Shown: positions 14,887 to 22,514, counted from the first letter of the stretch. The stretch: 28,251 bases of DNA from an uncultured Eubacteriales bacterium (GCA_902493155.1 CABUOE010000010.1:1-28251); one strand, 5' to 3'. Translations and numbers: made by a program. Notes: generated from the sequence alone by a model not told the origin.

Positions 14887-15010
14887 ATATATATGATTCA
14901 TAAGTGCATTGTCTCAAATACAATTGTCTGCATAAAATCGCGGACAATACGGATATTCCCGGGGCTAAAAATATCAGGCGGAAACCCGCCGGAAGAAAGG
15001 CTGTACTTTT

Positions 15011-15878
15011 ATGGATATTCTCGAACAAATTACAGCAAAATGGCGCACCTTCTCCACAGAAGCGCATCGCCAACTACATTCAGGAGCACGCAGATAAAGC
15101 GGCTTTCATGACGGCGGCGAAGTTAGGACAAACAGTTGGTGTCAGCGAATCGACAGTGGTGCGTTTCGCCTATGAGTTGGGCTTTAACGGCTATCCTGAA
15201 ATGTCCAAAACCCTCCAGCAAACAATTAAAACGCAGCTGACGTCGGTGCAGCGGATCGCTGTTACCAAAGAGCGGATCGGCAACGATGACATATTAAATA
15301 AAGTATTACAATCCGACATGGACAAAATCAAACGGACGCTGGAGGAAACTTCCCACGAGGATTTCGAAAAGGCCGCGGCAGCCATCGCCAATGCCCGAAA
15401 CATCTACATCATCGGCGACCGAAGTGCCTCTGCCCTAGCCCGCTTTATGGAGTATTACTTCAACCTGATGTTCAACAACGTCCGGATGGTCCACACCTCC
15501 AGTTCCAGCGAGCTGTACGAGCAGATCATCCGCTTGGGCAGCAGCGACGTTTTGATCGGTATCAGCTTTCCCAGGTATTCCAACCTGACGGTCAAGGCAT
15601 TTGAGTTCGCCTCCAAGACCGGTGCACCTGTTGTCGCCATTACCGACGGCCCCAGCTCCCCCCTCGCCAAGGACGCAACCGTTTTACTGGCCGCCCGCAG
15701 TGATATGACCTCCTTTGTCGATTCTCTGGTGGCGCCTTTAAGTCTCATCAACGCTCTCATCGCCGCTGTAGGACTGCAAAAACAGGATGAAGTGATGTCC
15801 ACCTTCAACCATCTGGAAAACATCTGGGCAGAATACCACGTCTACCAGAACAGTGAAAAGAAAGAATCTGCCGAATAG
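15011..15878 (+). CDS. MurR/RpiR family regulator with apparent N-terminal double frameshift
   Basis: From about 15053 to the TAG at 15876-15878 one frame encodes a standard RpiR regulator: SPQKRIANYIQEHADKAAF, the HTH GQTVGVSESTVVRFAYELG, and a SIS domain with YIIGDRSASA and ISFPRYSN. This frame is open back to an ATG at 14904, but its 5' part has no ribosome site and no family resemblance. A family-like start, MDILEQITAK, begins at the ATG 15011 (AAAGG upstream) in another frame, and MAHL follows in the third frame. Adding one A in the run 15037-15040 and one T near 15050-15051 would join them as MDILEQITAKMAHLSPQKRI. The gene is therefore either broken at its start or affected by two homopolymer errors. 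Ten bases separate it from the downstream flavoprotein gene, so they are co-transcribed. Confidence 0.8.
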
Positions 15879-15888
15879 AAGGGGTTTT

Positions 15889-17115
15889 ATGAGCCACGAT
15901 CTGATTATCATAGGCGGCGGCGCCGCCGGGATGACAGCCGCCTGCATGGCGGCGGGACGGTACGGTAAATCCGTCCTTTTGCTGGAGCGAAATCCCCGAC
16001 TGGGGAGAAAGCTCCTCATCACTGGTAAAGGGCGCTGCAACATCACAAATAACTGTGACGTAAACGGCCTCATTACAAATATTCCCAGAAATCCTCGATT
16101 TCTATACTCGGCTTTTCACAATTTTTCCTCCGATGATACCATTGCGTTTTTTGAAGGTCTTGGCGTGCCAGTCAAAACCGAACGGGGCAACCGGGTCTTC
16201 CCTCAGTCCGACCGGGCTTATGACATAGCAAACGCCCTGGAGCGGGAGCTTCGCCGCCTCAACGTGGAAGTCCGCACTGAACGGGCCCTCCGGTTGCTGC
16301 TGGAAGAGGGCCGTATCACCGGCGTCCGCTGCGAAAGCGGCGCGGAATATTTTTCTTCCTCCGTCCTCATTGCCACTGGTGGAAAATCCTATCCCCTCAC
16401 AGGCTCCACCGGCGACGGCTACGAGCTGGCAAAGCAGGCCGGACACTCCATCGTTCCCCTCGCCCCTTCCCTCATCCCCGTCCTCACCGAAGAAAAGGAC
16501 GTGAAGGATATGCAGGGGCTTTCCCTCAAAAACGTCACCTTGACAGTCTCCCAAAACGGCAAACCCATCTACTCCGAGCTGGGGGAGATGCTCTTTACCC
16601 ACTTTGGGGTCAGTGGGCCTCTGGTTCTGTCCGCGTCAGCTCATATGCGGGAGCCGGACAAGCATCGGTATCGTATGGAAATCGACTTAAAGCCCGGCCT
16701 CACCGAGGAGCAACTTGATAAACGGCTCCTCCGGGATTTTTCTCAAAATCTCAACAGGGATATTATCAACAGTCTGGGTGCCTTGCTCCCCCGCAAAATG
16801 ATTCCGGTGGTTTTAAAGCGCTCCGGCATCCCCTTTGAAACCAAAATCCACGAAATCACCAAGGAACAGCGGCAATCCTTCCTTCACGCAATCAAGGCAT
16901 TCCCCCTCCACCCCATCGGCTTTCGCCCCATCGAAGAGGCCATTATCACCAGCGGCGGCGTGGACGTGAAAGAAGTAAACCCCAAGACCATGGAGTCGAA
17001 ACTCCTGGAAGGCTTGTTTTTTGCTGGCGAGGTGCTGGACGTAGATGGATACACCGGCGGGTTCAACCTGCAAATTGCCTTTGCCACCGCCCATCTGGCG
17101 GCGTTATATGCGTAA
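15889..17115 (+). CDS. HI0933/BaiN-family FAD-dependent oxidoreductase
   Basis: The 408-residue flavoprotein has the N-terminal dinucleotide-binding fold DLIIIGGGAAGMTAA (4-18), the family-specific TGKGRCNITN (45-54), a second nucleotide-binding element SSVLIATGGKSYPLTGSTGDGY, and the C-terminal FAD-contact block LFFAGEVLDVDGYTGGFNLQ. These define the HI0933-like (YhiN/BaiN) group of NAD(P)/FAD oxidoreductases. Individual substrates are mostly unknown; one member, BaiN, acts in bile-acid dehydroxylation, which cannot be inferred here. The ATG at 15889 has AAGGGG 4 bases upstream, while an upstream ATG at 15853 lies inside the preceding gene and adds a non-family extension. It is co-transcribed with the RpiR regulator and followed by a terminator. 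Confidence 0.9.
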   Translation: MSHDLIIIGGGAAGMTAACMAAGRYGKSVLLLERNPRLGRKLLITGKGRCNITNNCDVNGLITNIPRNPRFLYSAFHNFSSDDTIAFFEGLGVPVKTERGNRVFPQSDRAYDIANALERELRRLNVEVRTERALRLLLEEGRITGVRCESGAEYFSSSVLIATGGKSYPLTGSTGDGYELAKQAGHSIVPLAPSLIPVLTEEKDVKDMQGLSLKNVTLTVSQNGKPIYSELGEMLFTHFGVSGPLVLSASAHMREPDKHRYRMEIDLKPGLTEEQLDKRLLRDFSQNLNRDIINSLGALLPRKMIPVVLKRSGIPFETKIHEITKEQRQSFLHAIKAFPLHPIGFRPIEEAIITSGGVDVKEVNPKTMESKLLEGLFFAGEVLDVDGYTGGFNLQIAFATAHLAALYA

Positions 17116-17149
17116 AAAACCGGCACCGTATCAATCGGCGTCGGTTTTT
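17115..17149 (+). terminator. rho-independent terminator after the flavoprotein gene
   Basis: AAAAACCG (17115-17122) pairs with CGGTTTTT (17142-17149), with an imperfect inner stem (CCG/CGG). It begins at the last base of the stop codon. Confidence 0.85.
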
Positions 17150-17164
17150 ATTGGAGCTTTAACG

Positions 17165-17213
17165 AAAAAAAGCCGCCGAACGACGAAGAAATTCGTCGCC
17201 CGGCGGCTTTCGA
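17165..17213 (-). terminator. rho-independent terminator of the hyd operon
   Basis: AGCCGCCG (17171-17178) pairs with CGGCGGCT (17201-17208), with an inner ACGACGA/TTCGTCG pairing. Read on the minus strand the stem is followed by a run of seven Ts (17165-17171 complement). It lies just past the hydF stop codon. Confidence 0.92.
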
Positions 17214-17218
17214 TTCAA

Positions 17219-18388
17219 TTACCAGCAAATCCTATCGAGCATCCCGTTCATATAGGCGATGGCGATGCCAAAGTTCGTCATAGGCACTCCGTACTGCTCC
17301 GCTTCGCTGATTTTCGAGAGCATGTTTTTCCGGTTGAGCATGCAGCCCCCGCAGTGGAAAATCAGCTTATACCCCTCCATATCGTGGGGGAACCCCTGCC
17401 CCGAAAACAACTCGATCTGAAGCTTGCCGCCCACGTATTTTTGAAGCATCCGGGGAAGCTTTTCCCTTGCGATGTCGTCGGGCAGGGCGTGGTGCGTGCA
17501 GGATTCCATAATCAACACTCGGTCGCCGGGCTTTAGCGACGAAATCGCCTTGGCTCCACGGATAAAACTCTCGATATTTCCCTTGTTTTCCGACATGAGC
17601 ACCGAAAACGAGGTGAGGGGGATATCTTTCGGCAGCATTTCGTCCACCGTCTTAAACACCTGGGAGTCGGTGATTACTAGTGCGGGCGGCTCTTTTAAAA
17701 GTGCCAGCATAGGAGGTAAATCAGCGGGCTTTAATACTATCGTCTTACAGTCGTTGTCCAAAAGGTCCCGGATGGTCTGCACCTGGGGGAGAATAAGCCG
17801 CCCTTTAGGGGCCTGAATGTCCTGAGGCGCCACCAAGATCACCAAATCGCCGGGCTTCACCAAATGCCCAGTCAGGGAGGGAATCTCAAAATCGCAGTCG
17901 GCGTGCTGGATGAGGAATTTCTTAAACGTCCCCATCTCAGAGAAATTGGAGGCGTCGATAAACAGGGTGGGCAGGTCGAGGGGAGGGGTAACCCCCTCCT
18001 TTTTCCCGAACTGGTTTACCACGCAGACGGTTTTGACCTTATGCTCCCGCAAAAGGTCGAGATACCGCTGCTCCTCAGTAAACTCTTCCCGCTCCGATGA
18101 TACGACCAGGACCGCCAGATCGGTTTTCCGAACGACCTCGAGAGTTTTACTGAGCCGCTGTTCCCCCAAAACGCTGTCGTCGCAGAAGCCAGCCGTATCG
18201 ACGAGCACCACTGGCCCGATAGGCAGCAATTCCATCGCCTTGTAGACAGGATCGGTGGTGGTTCCCGCCACGTCGGAAACGATAGAAATTTCCTGCCCCG
18301 CCAACTGATTTAGGAGGGTGGATTTACCGCTGTTGGTGCGGCCGAAAAAGGAAATGTGCAACCGGTTTGCCCGGGGTGTATCCTGCAT
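17219..18388 (-). CDS. hydF: [FeFe]-hydrogenase H-cluster maturation GTPase HydF
   Basis: HydF is the scaffold GTPase on which the diiron subcluster is carried before transfer to the hydrogenase. The 389-residue protein has a GTPase domain (P-loop GRTNSGKST at 16-24, switch-I AGTTTDPVYKAMELLP at 41-56, DTAG at 64-67), a dimerisation middle region, and a C-terminal Fe-S domain with C297-T-H299 and H345-C346-GG-C349 as ligands, matching CxH...HCxxC. The guanine-specificity motif normally NKxD reads NQFG (125-128), which is unusual. The start has an excellent AGGAGG site 8 bases away and lies 18 bases after hydG. It is last in the TM1266-hydE-hydG-hydF operon, with a strong terminator after it. 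Confidence 0.96.
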   Translation of the reverse strand: MQDTPRANRLHISFFGRTNSGKSTLLNQLAGQEISIVSDVAGTTTDPVYKAMELLPIGPVVLVDTAGFCDDSVLGEQRLSKTLEVVRKTDLAVLVVSSEREEFTEEQRYLDLLREHKVKTVCVVNQFGKKEGVTPPLDLPTLFIDASNFSEMGTFKKFLIQHADCDFEIPSLTGHLVKPGDLVILVAPQDIQAPKGRLILPQVQTIRDLLDNDCKTIVLKPADLPPMLALLKEPPALVITDSQVFKTVDEMLPKDIPLTSFSVLMSENKGNIESFIRGAKAISSLKPGDRVLIMESCTHHALPDDIAREKLPRMLQKYVGGKLQIELFSGQGFPHDMEGYKLIFHCGGCMLNRKNMLSKISEAEQYGVPMTNFGIAIAYMNGMLDRICW

Positions 18389-18406
18389 TTGCTTTTCCTC
18401 CTTCTC

Positions 18407-19855
18407 CTAGAACCGGAAATCCCGGCTGTTGGAGTTTTTGATGTCTTCGATATGCTGAGCGGCGATGCCCCTTACTTTGTCCTTTGGAATTTTTGTGAGT
18501 TCTTTTTCAATCAGCTCAAAGCCGATTTTTTTCGTCTCCTCTGACGCGTAATCCACCAGATACTCCGTCAAAGTCATTAAGGCGTTGGGATGGCAGCAAT
18601 TTAAAATCTGCCCGCTCTTGCAGAGGCTCATAAACCGGTCACCCGTCCGGCCTTCCCGATAACAGGCGGTGCAGAAGGACGGAATATGCCCGTTTTCCAT
18701 GAGCCAGCGGACGACCTCGTCCAGGGTGCGCTGGTCGGAGACGTCGAACTGCTCGGAATCGTGGGGCCGCTCTTCCTCAGTGTACCCGCCCACCGAAGTG
18801 CGGGACGCACCGCTTATTTGGGAGATGCCCAGATTGAGTACCTTCCCCCTCACCTCTTCGGATTCTCTCGTGGAGATGATCATGCCGGTATAAGGCACCG
18901 CCAAACGGATGCAAGCGATGATTTTCTCAAACATCTCGTCGGGGATCGAGTTGTCGAAGACGTCCGGATCGATATCGTCGGCGTGCTTCACCCGAGGAAC
19001 GCTGATGGTATGAGGGCCGACGCCGTGAACGGCCTCCAAATGCTCGGCGTGCATGATAAGCCCCGCAAACTCGTATTTATAGAGCTCCAACCCAAACAGA
19101 ACTCCCAGTCCCACGTCGTCGATACCGCCCTCCATCGCCCGATCCATAGCCTCGGTGTGATAGTCGTAGTCGTGCTTTGGTCCAGTTGGATGCAGTTTTA
19201 AGTAGCTCTCCTTGTGGTAGGTTTCCTGGAACAGGATATAGGTGCCAATGCCCGCGTCCTTCAGTTTGCGGTAATTTTCCACCGTGGTGGCGGCGATGTT
19301 CACGTTGACCAGGCGGATAGCGCCGTTTTTGTGGTTGACGCTGTAGATGGTCTTGATGCAGTCGAGGATGTACTCGATAGGGTTGTTGACAGGATCCTCC
19401 CCCGCTTCGATGGCCAGCCGCTTATGCCCCATGTCCTGCAAGGCGATCACTTCCCGCCTTACTTCCTCCTGGGTGAGCTTTTTCCGAGCAATGTGCTTAT
19501 TTTTCAGGTGATACGGACAGTACAGACAGCCGTTTACGCAGTAATTAGAAAGGTACAGGGGCGCAAACATGACGATGCGGTTGCCGTAAAAGGCCAGCTT
19601 TATCTCCTCCGCAATGCGGTAGATTTCCTCCACCTTTTCGGGGATGTCGCAGGCCAGCAGGACAGAAGCCTCCCGGTGGGTCAGCCCTTTGCAGACCGTC
19701 CCAGTTGCGGTTTTCTGGGGTCGTGCTTTGTTTAAGATTTCGTCGATGAGCTGGACGTTGTGTTTATTTTTCTCTGCGTATTCCAGCGTCTCTAAAATTT
19801 CTCCGTCGTTTATGAATTCCTCTGCCCGGAGGGATTTTGGGTTATAAACTGCCAT
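18407..19855 (-). CDS. hydG: [FeFe]-hydrogenase radical SAM maturase HydG (tyrosine lyase)
   Basis: HydG cleaves tyrosine with a radical SAM centre to supply CO and cyanide for the H-cluster. The 482-residue protein carries the SAM-cluster motif C106-VNG-C110-LY-C113 within the TIM-barrel domain, and a C-terminal cluster motif C395-TA-C398 with C421 exactly 22 residues later, the Cx2Cx22C arrangement that distinguishes HydG from ThiH. The GNRIVMFAPLYLSNYC block and the HPTGPKHDYDYH segment are also typical. The length is normal. GGAG lies 8 bases before the ATG. It lies 63 bases after hydE and 18 bases before hydF on the same strand, so it is part of the maturation operon. Confidence 0.97.
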   Translation of the reverse strand: MAVYNPKSLRAEEFINDGEILETLEYAEKNKHNVQLIDEILNKARPQKTATGTVCKGLTHREASVLLACDIPEKVEEIYRIAEEIKLAFYGNRIVMFAPLYLSNYCVNGCLYCPYHLKNKHIARKKLTQEEVRREVIALQDMGHKRLAIEAGEDPVNNPIEYILDCIKTIYSVNHKNGAIRLVNVNIAATTVENYRKLKDAGIGTYILFQETYHKESYLKLHPTGPKHDYDYHTEAMDRAMEGGIDDVGLGVLFGLELYKYEFAGLIMHAEHLEAVHGVGPHTISVPRVKHADDIDPDVFDNSIPDEMFEKIIACIRLAVPYTGMIISTRESEEVRGKVLNLGISQISGASRTSVGGYTEEERPHDSEQFDVSDQRTLDEVVRWLMENGHIPSFCTACYREGRTGDRFMSLCKSGQILNCCHPNALMTLTEYLVDYASEETKKIGFELIEKELTKIPKDKVRGIAAQHIEDIKNSNSRDFRF

Positions 19856-19918
19856 TTCACTCGTCTCCTTCTTGATTTTATAAACTGTCCATTACATTCC
19901 ATCCAAATAGTCATTTTT

Positions 19919-20926
19919 TCAAAGGCCCGTTCTGCCCATCTGAGTCAAAACGCTCTTCAAATCGTCAAGCTGACTTTTCAAATCCAGGTCTTTGGTTTCC
20001 CGCCCGGGATAGATATCGTACAAATCCCGGTAGCGGTAGGGTGTCACCTTCTGCATGATGACGTTGGCGCCGCAATTTAATGCGTCCCGCAATCCGCCTT
20101 TGATGTTGAGCGCCGTCGTGGAGGGCAGATACACGTCTTTTAACACGATGCGGGACAGAGCAACCGCCTTGAGGGTCAGTTCGGCGCTGCCATCCTCGCT
20201 TCCCCGAAGCCGGGTCCCCGGATGACAGATGTAAGGCCCAACGCCCGCCATGGATACTTGCAGATCCTTCAGGTGGAGAATATCTTCCGCCAGGGTTTTG
20301 ACCGTCTGTCCCGGCAGCCCCACCATAAACCCGCTACCCAGCTCGTAACCCAGCTGGTAGAGGTTTTGCTGGCAGCAAAGCCTTTGTTCGTAATTGCTGT
20401 GGGGGTGATAGCGGTCGTAAAGCACCCGGTCAGCTGTCTCATGCTTAATGAGAAACCGGTCGGCGCCGCACTCTTTCCAATACGCATAGTGGTCAAAAGG
20501 CCGTTCTCCTACGCTCAGGGTGAGGATCAAATCCGTTTTCTCCTTGATTTTTTGGATAATCTCCCCGAAGCGCTCCTTGCTGTACCACAAATCCTCCCCG
20601 CTCTGGAACACCAGCGTCCGGTATCCGGCTTTTGCCGTTTCCAGAGCCGTCTCGACGATTTCCTCTGCTGTCATCCGGTAACGAGTGAGGTTTTTATTCC
20701 CTGCGAACAGTCCGCAGTAGGCGCAGTCGCAGCGACAATGGTTTGAAAACTCGACAATCGCCCGGATGTGTACTGTGTCCCCGCAAAACTGTTTCCGCAC
20801 CCGGTCGGCTGACTCAAAAAGCTCATTGAGTTCCTCCCCTTCCGCTTCCAGGGCCGGGACGAGAAGCTCGGGCGTCAGATCCTTCCCCGTGAGAATCTGC
20901 TCCAAAGTGCCGGTAATTTTACTCAT
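19919..20926 (-). CDS. hydE: [FeFe]-hydrogenase radical SAM maturase HydE
   Basis: HydE is a radical SAM enzyme acting in synthesis of the diiron subcluster and its dithiomethylamine bridge. The 335-residue protein has the SAM-cluster motif C64-RCD-C68-AY-C71 (CxxxCxxC) preceded by AIVEFSNHC, a conserved barrel with YRTLVFQSGEDLWYS and SVGERPFDHYAYWKECGADR, and GLPGQTVKTLAEDI. This is close to the usual HydE length and motif order. Its ribosome site (AAAGGA) is embedded in the end of the TM1266-like gene, 3 bases upstream, implying translational coupling. It is second in the operon, and HydG and HydF follow. Confidence 0.96.
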   Translation of the reverse strand: MSKITGTLEQILTGKDLTPELLVPALEAEGEELNELFESADRVRKQFCGDTVHIRAIVEFSNHCRCDCAYCGLFAGNKNLTRYRMTAEEIVETALETAKAGYRTLVFQSGEDLWYSKERFGEIIQKIKEKTDLILTLSVGERPFDHYAYWKECGADRFLIKHETADRVLYDRYHPHSNYEQRLCCQQNLYQLGYELGSGFMVGLPGQTVKTLAEDILHLKDLQVSMAGVGPYICHPGTRLRGSEDGSAELTLKAVALSRIVLKDVYLPSTTALNIKGGLRDALNCGANVIMQKVTPYRYRDLYDIYPGRETKDLDLKSQLDDLKSVLTQMGRTGL

Positions 20927-20929
20927 ATC

Positions 20930-21175
20930 CTATCCTTTCGAAATAGCCGATTTGACCGAAACCCCTGGGAGTTTCCCCAGCTTTCCGGTCATGGCGCTGA
21001 TCTGGTCCATCGTCCCATCGACGATGAGGGAAATCACCGCTACCTGCCGTTCCCGATAGGGCAGACCCATCCTCCCGGCGATAATTTCACTATACTGGTG
21101 GAGCAAATTGTTGATTTCATCGGACATGCTGTTGTCCTCCACTACAATCCCCACGACTCCCAGCCGTTTTTCCAT
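20930..21175 (-). CDS. TM1266-family iron-only hydrogenase system regulator
   Basis: The 81-residue protein starts MEKRLGVVGIVVEDNSMSDEINNLLHQYSE and ends with the ACT-like fold pattern AVISLIVDGTMDQISAMTGKLGKLPGVSVKSAI. This matches the small TM1266 family, which resembles the C-terminal domain of NikR and is repeatedly found next to hydEFG. A regulatory role in the hydrogenase system is proposed for the family but not proven. A TTG at 21196 would add seven residues; the ATG at 21175 is preferred because AAAGGGA lies about 10 bases upstream. The TAG stop overlaps the hydE ribosome site. No DNA-binding domain is visible, so direct transcriptional control is doubtful. Confidence 0.9.
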   Translation of the reverse strand: MEKRLGVVGIVVEDNSMSDEINNLLHQYSEIIAGRMGLPYRERQVAVISLIVDGTMDQISAMTGKLGKLPGVSVKSAISKG

Positions 21176-21266
21176 AAAGCAATCATCCCTTTCCAAACAT
21201 TTGGCCGCTCTCTACTAAAACATGAAAGGCCCAAATTCTTTTTATGATTTCTGATCGAAAGGCAAC

Positions 21267-21298
21267 AAAAAACTCCTTTTTGCCGAAGCAAAAAGGAG
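21267..21298 (-). terminator. strong terminator with UUCG tetraloop upstream of the hyd operon
   Basis: CTCCTTTTTGC (21273-21283) and GCAAAAAGGAG (21288-21298) form a perfect 11-bp stem closed on the minus strand by C(UUCG)G and followed by six Ts (21267-21272). It stands between the promoter at 21453-21481 and the TM1266 gene. Confidence 0.93.
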
Positions 21299-21447
21299 CG
21301 TATAATCATATGGACAGAAATCCCCCGCATCGCAGGAGAAATCCTATGACGATACTGTTCCGTTTGCTCGGAAAATCCTTGCAATTGGGTCAGAAATCTA
21401 AATTTTTAAAAGAACCGGCGCACAGATGCAATCCATCCACCCGTTTG
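21267..21447 (-). ncRNA. candidate structured small RNA or hyd-operon leader, about 180 nt
   Basis: A consensus-spaced promoter lies just beyond and a perfect terminator ends the segment, giving a predicted transcript of about 180 nucleotides with no credible ORF. Minus-strand TTGCATC near the 5' end can pair with GATGCGG near the 3' end (7 pairs including two G-U), flanked by ATGGA/TCCAT. Inside are TTCCG-AGCAAA-CGGAA and AGGA-TTTC-TCCT hairpins enclosed by ATCG/CGAT. Size and end-to-end pairing would suit a 6S-type RNA, but conserved 6S elements were not recognised. The alternative is an attenuated 5' leader (riboswitch-like) of the TM1266-hydEGF operon that starts directly downstream. Confidence 0.45.
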
Positions 21448-21452
21448 TCATT

Positions 21453-21481
21453 ATTTTAACGCATATGCAGCGTTTTTGCAA
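21453..21481 (-). promoter_or_regulatory. sigma-A promoter reading towards the hyd operon
   Basis: On the minus strand TTGCAA (21476-21481) and TAAAAT (21453-21458) are separated by 17 bases. It lies just after the stop codon of the interrupted metallopeptidase gene. No other promoter hexamers were recognised between it and the TM1266 start. Confidence 0.7.
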
Positions 21482-21488
21482 CCCCTTT

Positions 21489-22163
21489 TCACCAATCTTC
21501 TGCAGCAAGGCGTTTTTGCAGCTGCCGCAGCAGCAGTTCCCGCTCCTTATAGTCCGGCAGCACCCGCTGCACTTCTTTCCAAAACCGTGGCGAATGGTTA
21601 TGTTGGAGAATGTGGCAAAGCTCGTGAACGATTACGTAATCCACTGCCTTTTCCGGCGCTAAAATCAATTTCCAGGTGAAATTTAAGCTGTTTTTTCCGG
21701 AACAGCTCCCCCATCGGGTGCTGGCGCTTCCAACTCTGACCGCCGACGGTGTAACCCCGACAAGGCCACTGTAAAACTGCACCTTTTCATCTATATAGCT
21801 TTGGGCAAGATTTTTGTATAGCCCAATAATCAGCGGCTTGTTTTCGGAAAAATCCTGTTGCGGCAACAGAAACTGCTCTCCATTGAAGAATGGTTTGTGA
21901 TATCCCAGCGACAGATGCACCGGGTATTCCCGCCCAAGAAACAAGAGCGTGTCCCCTTCCCCCACCGAAAAATCCGCCCGTTTTAACAGGTCTCGCTTCC
22001 GCTGCTCCAAATGCGCCTAAATCCAGGATTCTTTTTCGGCGAGAAATCTCTCGATAAAGGAAGCGGAAGCCCGTAACGGCGCGCGCACTTCTACCTGAGC
22101 GTCTTTTGTGATAAAAACAGCAACCGTTTTCCGTTTGGAGCGAATCAGCCGGTAGGAAAGCAT
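21489..22163 (-). pseudogene. YgjP-type zinc metallopeptidase interrupted by in-frame TAG
   Basis: From an ATG at 22161-22163 with a GAGGTGG ribosome site, the frame reads MLSYRLIRSKRKTVAVFITK and VRAPLRASASFIERFLAEKE, the N-terminus typical of YgjP/DUF45 (SprT-like) metallopeptidases, then SWI followed by TAG (22017-22019). In the same frame it continues AHLEQRKRDLL through RWGSCS to the zinc-binding HELCH with a downstream NHSPRFW histidine and a normal C-terminus at 21489. The whole frame is 225 codons, the family's usual length, so one base change (for example CAG or AAG to TAG) explains the break. The longer C-terminal part could start at a TTG (22010) but lacks the N-terminal strands. 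TAG is used as an ordinary stop elsewhere here (hrcA, hydG), arguing against readthrough. Confidence 0.85.
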
Positions 22164-22222
22164 AAAGCCACCTCTTTTTTCAGTCTTTTTCTCATTGTAT
22201 CACAAATTTGCCGGTTGTCCAA

Positions 22223-22251
22223 TTGCTGATTGCAAAAAGGCGTGGTATAAT
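22223..22251 (+). promoter_or_regulatory. candidate promoter entering the hairpin array
   Basis: TTGCTG (22223-22228), 17 bases, TATAAT (22246-22251) with TGG before the -10 (extended -10). The -10 is part of the left outer arm of array unit A, so transcription would run through the array towards the nuclease-like gene. Confidence 0.55.
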
Positions 22252-22335
22252 ATCCACAGCTGGCACACGTTGTGTGCCATGCGCCGAAGGCGCAAAGTTT
22301 TGTATGACAAAACTTTTTGTGGATGATTATCACCA
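22243..22335 (+). repeat. hairpin array unit A: three hairpins inside a closing stem
   Basis: The outer arms TGGTATAATATCCACA (22243-22258) and TGTGGATGATTATCACCA (22318-22335) pair with two single-base bulges. They enclose three back-to-back hairpins: TGGCACAC/GTGTGCCA (22261-22279), TGCGCC/GGCGCA (22280-22294) and AAAGTTTTGT/ACAAAACTTT (22294-22316), each with a 3-base loop. Almost every base is paired. It has no tRNA features (no T-loop, anticodon arm or CCA end). Confidence 0.85.
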
Positions 22336-22339
22336 TAGC

Positions 22340-22399
22340 AAAACGGCTCTAGCCGTTTTATGCCGCTGAAAGCGGCATTGCAAGCCTAACAAGGCTTGC
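22340..22399 (+). repeat. block of three hairpins between array units A and B
   Basis: AAAACGGC/GCCGTTTT (22340-22359), ATGCCGCT/AGCGGCAT (22360-22378) and GCAAGCCT/AGGCTTGC (22380-22399) follow one another with no more than one base between them. All stems are perfect with 3- to 4-base loops. Confidence 0.85.
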
Positions 22400-22403
22400 G
22401 GGT

Positions 22404-22511
22404 ATGGTATAATAAACGCAACTGCAAAAGTTTTATTACAAAACTTTTGTCCGCACCAGGTGCGGCTTGCCAAAACGCAAGGTTTTGGCGTTGCGTTTCT
22501 TTTATCATCAT
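22404..22511 (+). repeat. hairpin array unit B: three hairpins inside a closing stem
   Basis: The outer arms contain AAACGCAAC (22414-22422) and GTTGCGTTT (22490-22498), extended imperfectly by ATGGTATAAT and CTTTTATCATCAT. Inside are CAAAAGTTTT/AAAACTTTTG (22425-22449), CCGCAC/GTGCGG (22451-22465) and GCCAAAAC/GTTTTGGC (22469-22489). The architecture equals unit A but the arm sequences differ, apart from the shared TGGTATAATA box. Confidence 0.85.
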
Positions 22512-22514
22512 CCG

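Noticed and set aside
14904..15010. N-terminal extension of the second RpiR regulator from the ATG at 14904
   Set aside because: There is no ribosome site, no family similarity, and it lies close behind the -10 region; the family-like start is at 15011 in another frame.
21267..21447. Firm assignment of the segment as 6S RNA
   Set aside because: Length and end pairing fit, but the conserved central bubble and family sequence elements were not recognised, and a leader of the hyd operon fits the position equally well.
22017..22019. TAG in the metallopeptidase as pyrrolysine or programmed readthrough
   Set aside because: TAG ends several genes in this window normally (hrcA, hydG, TM1266, rpiR-type) and no recoding signal or pyl gene is visible; a point mutation is simpler.
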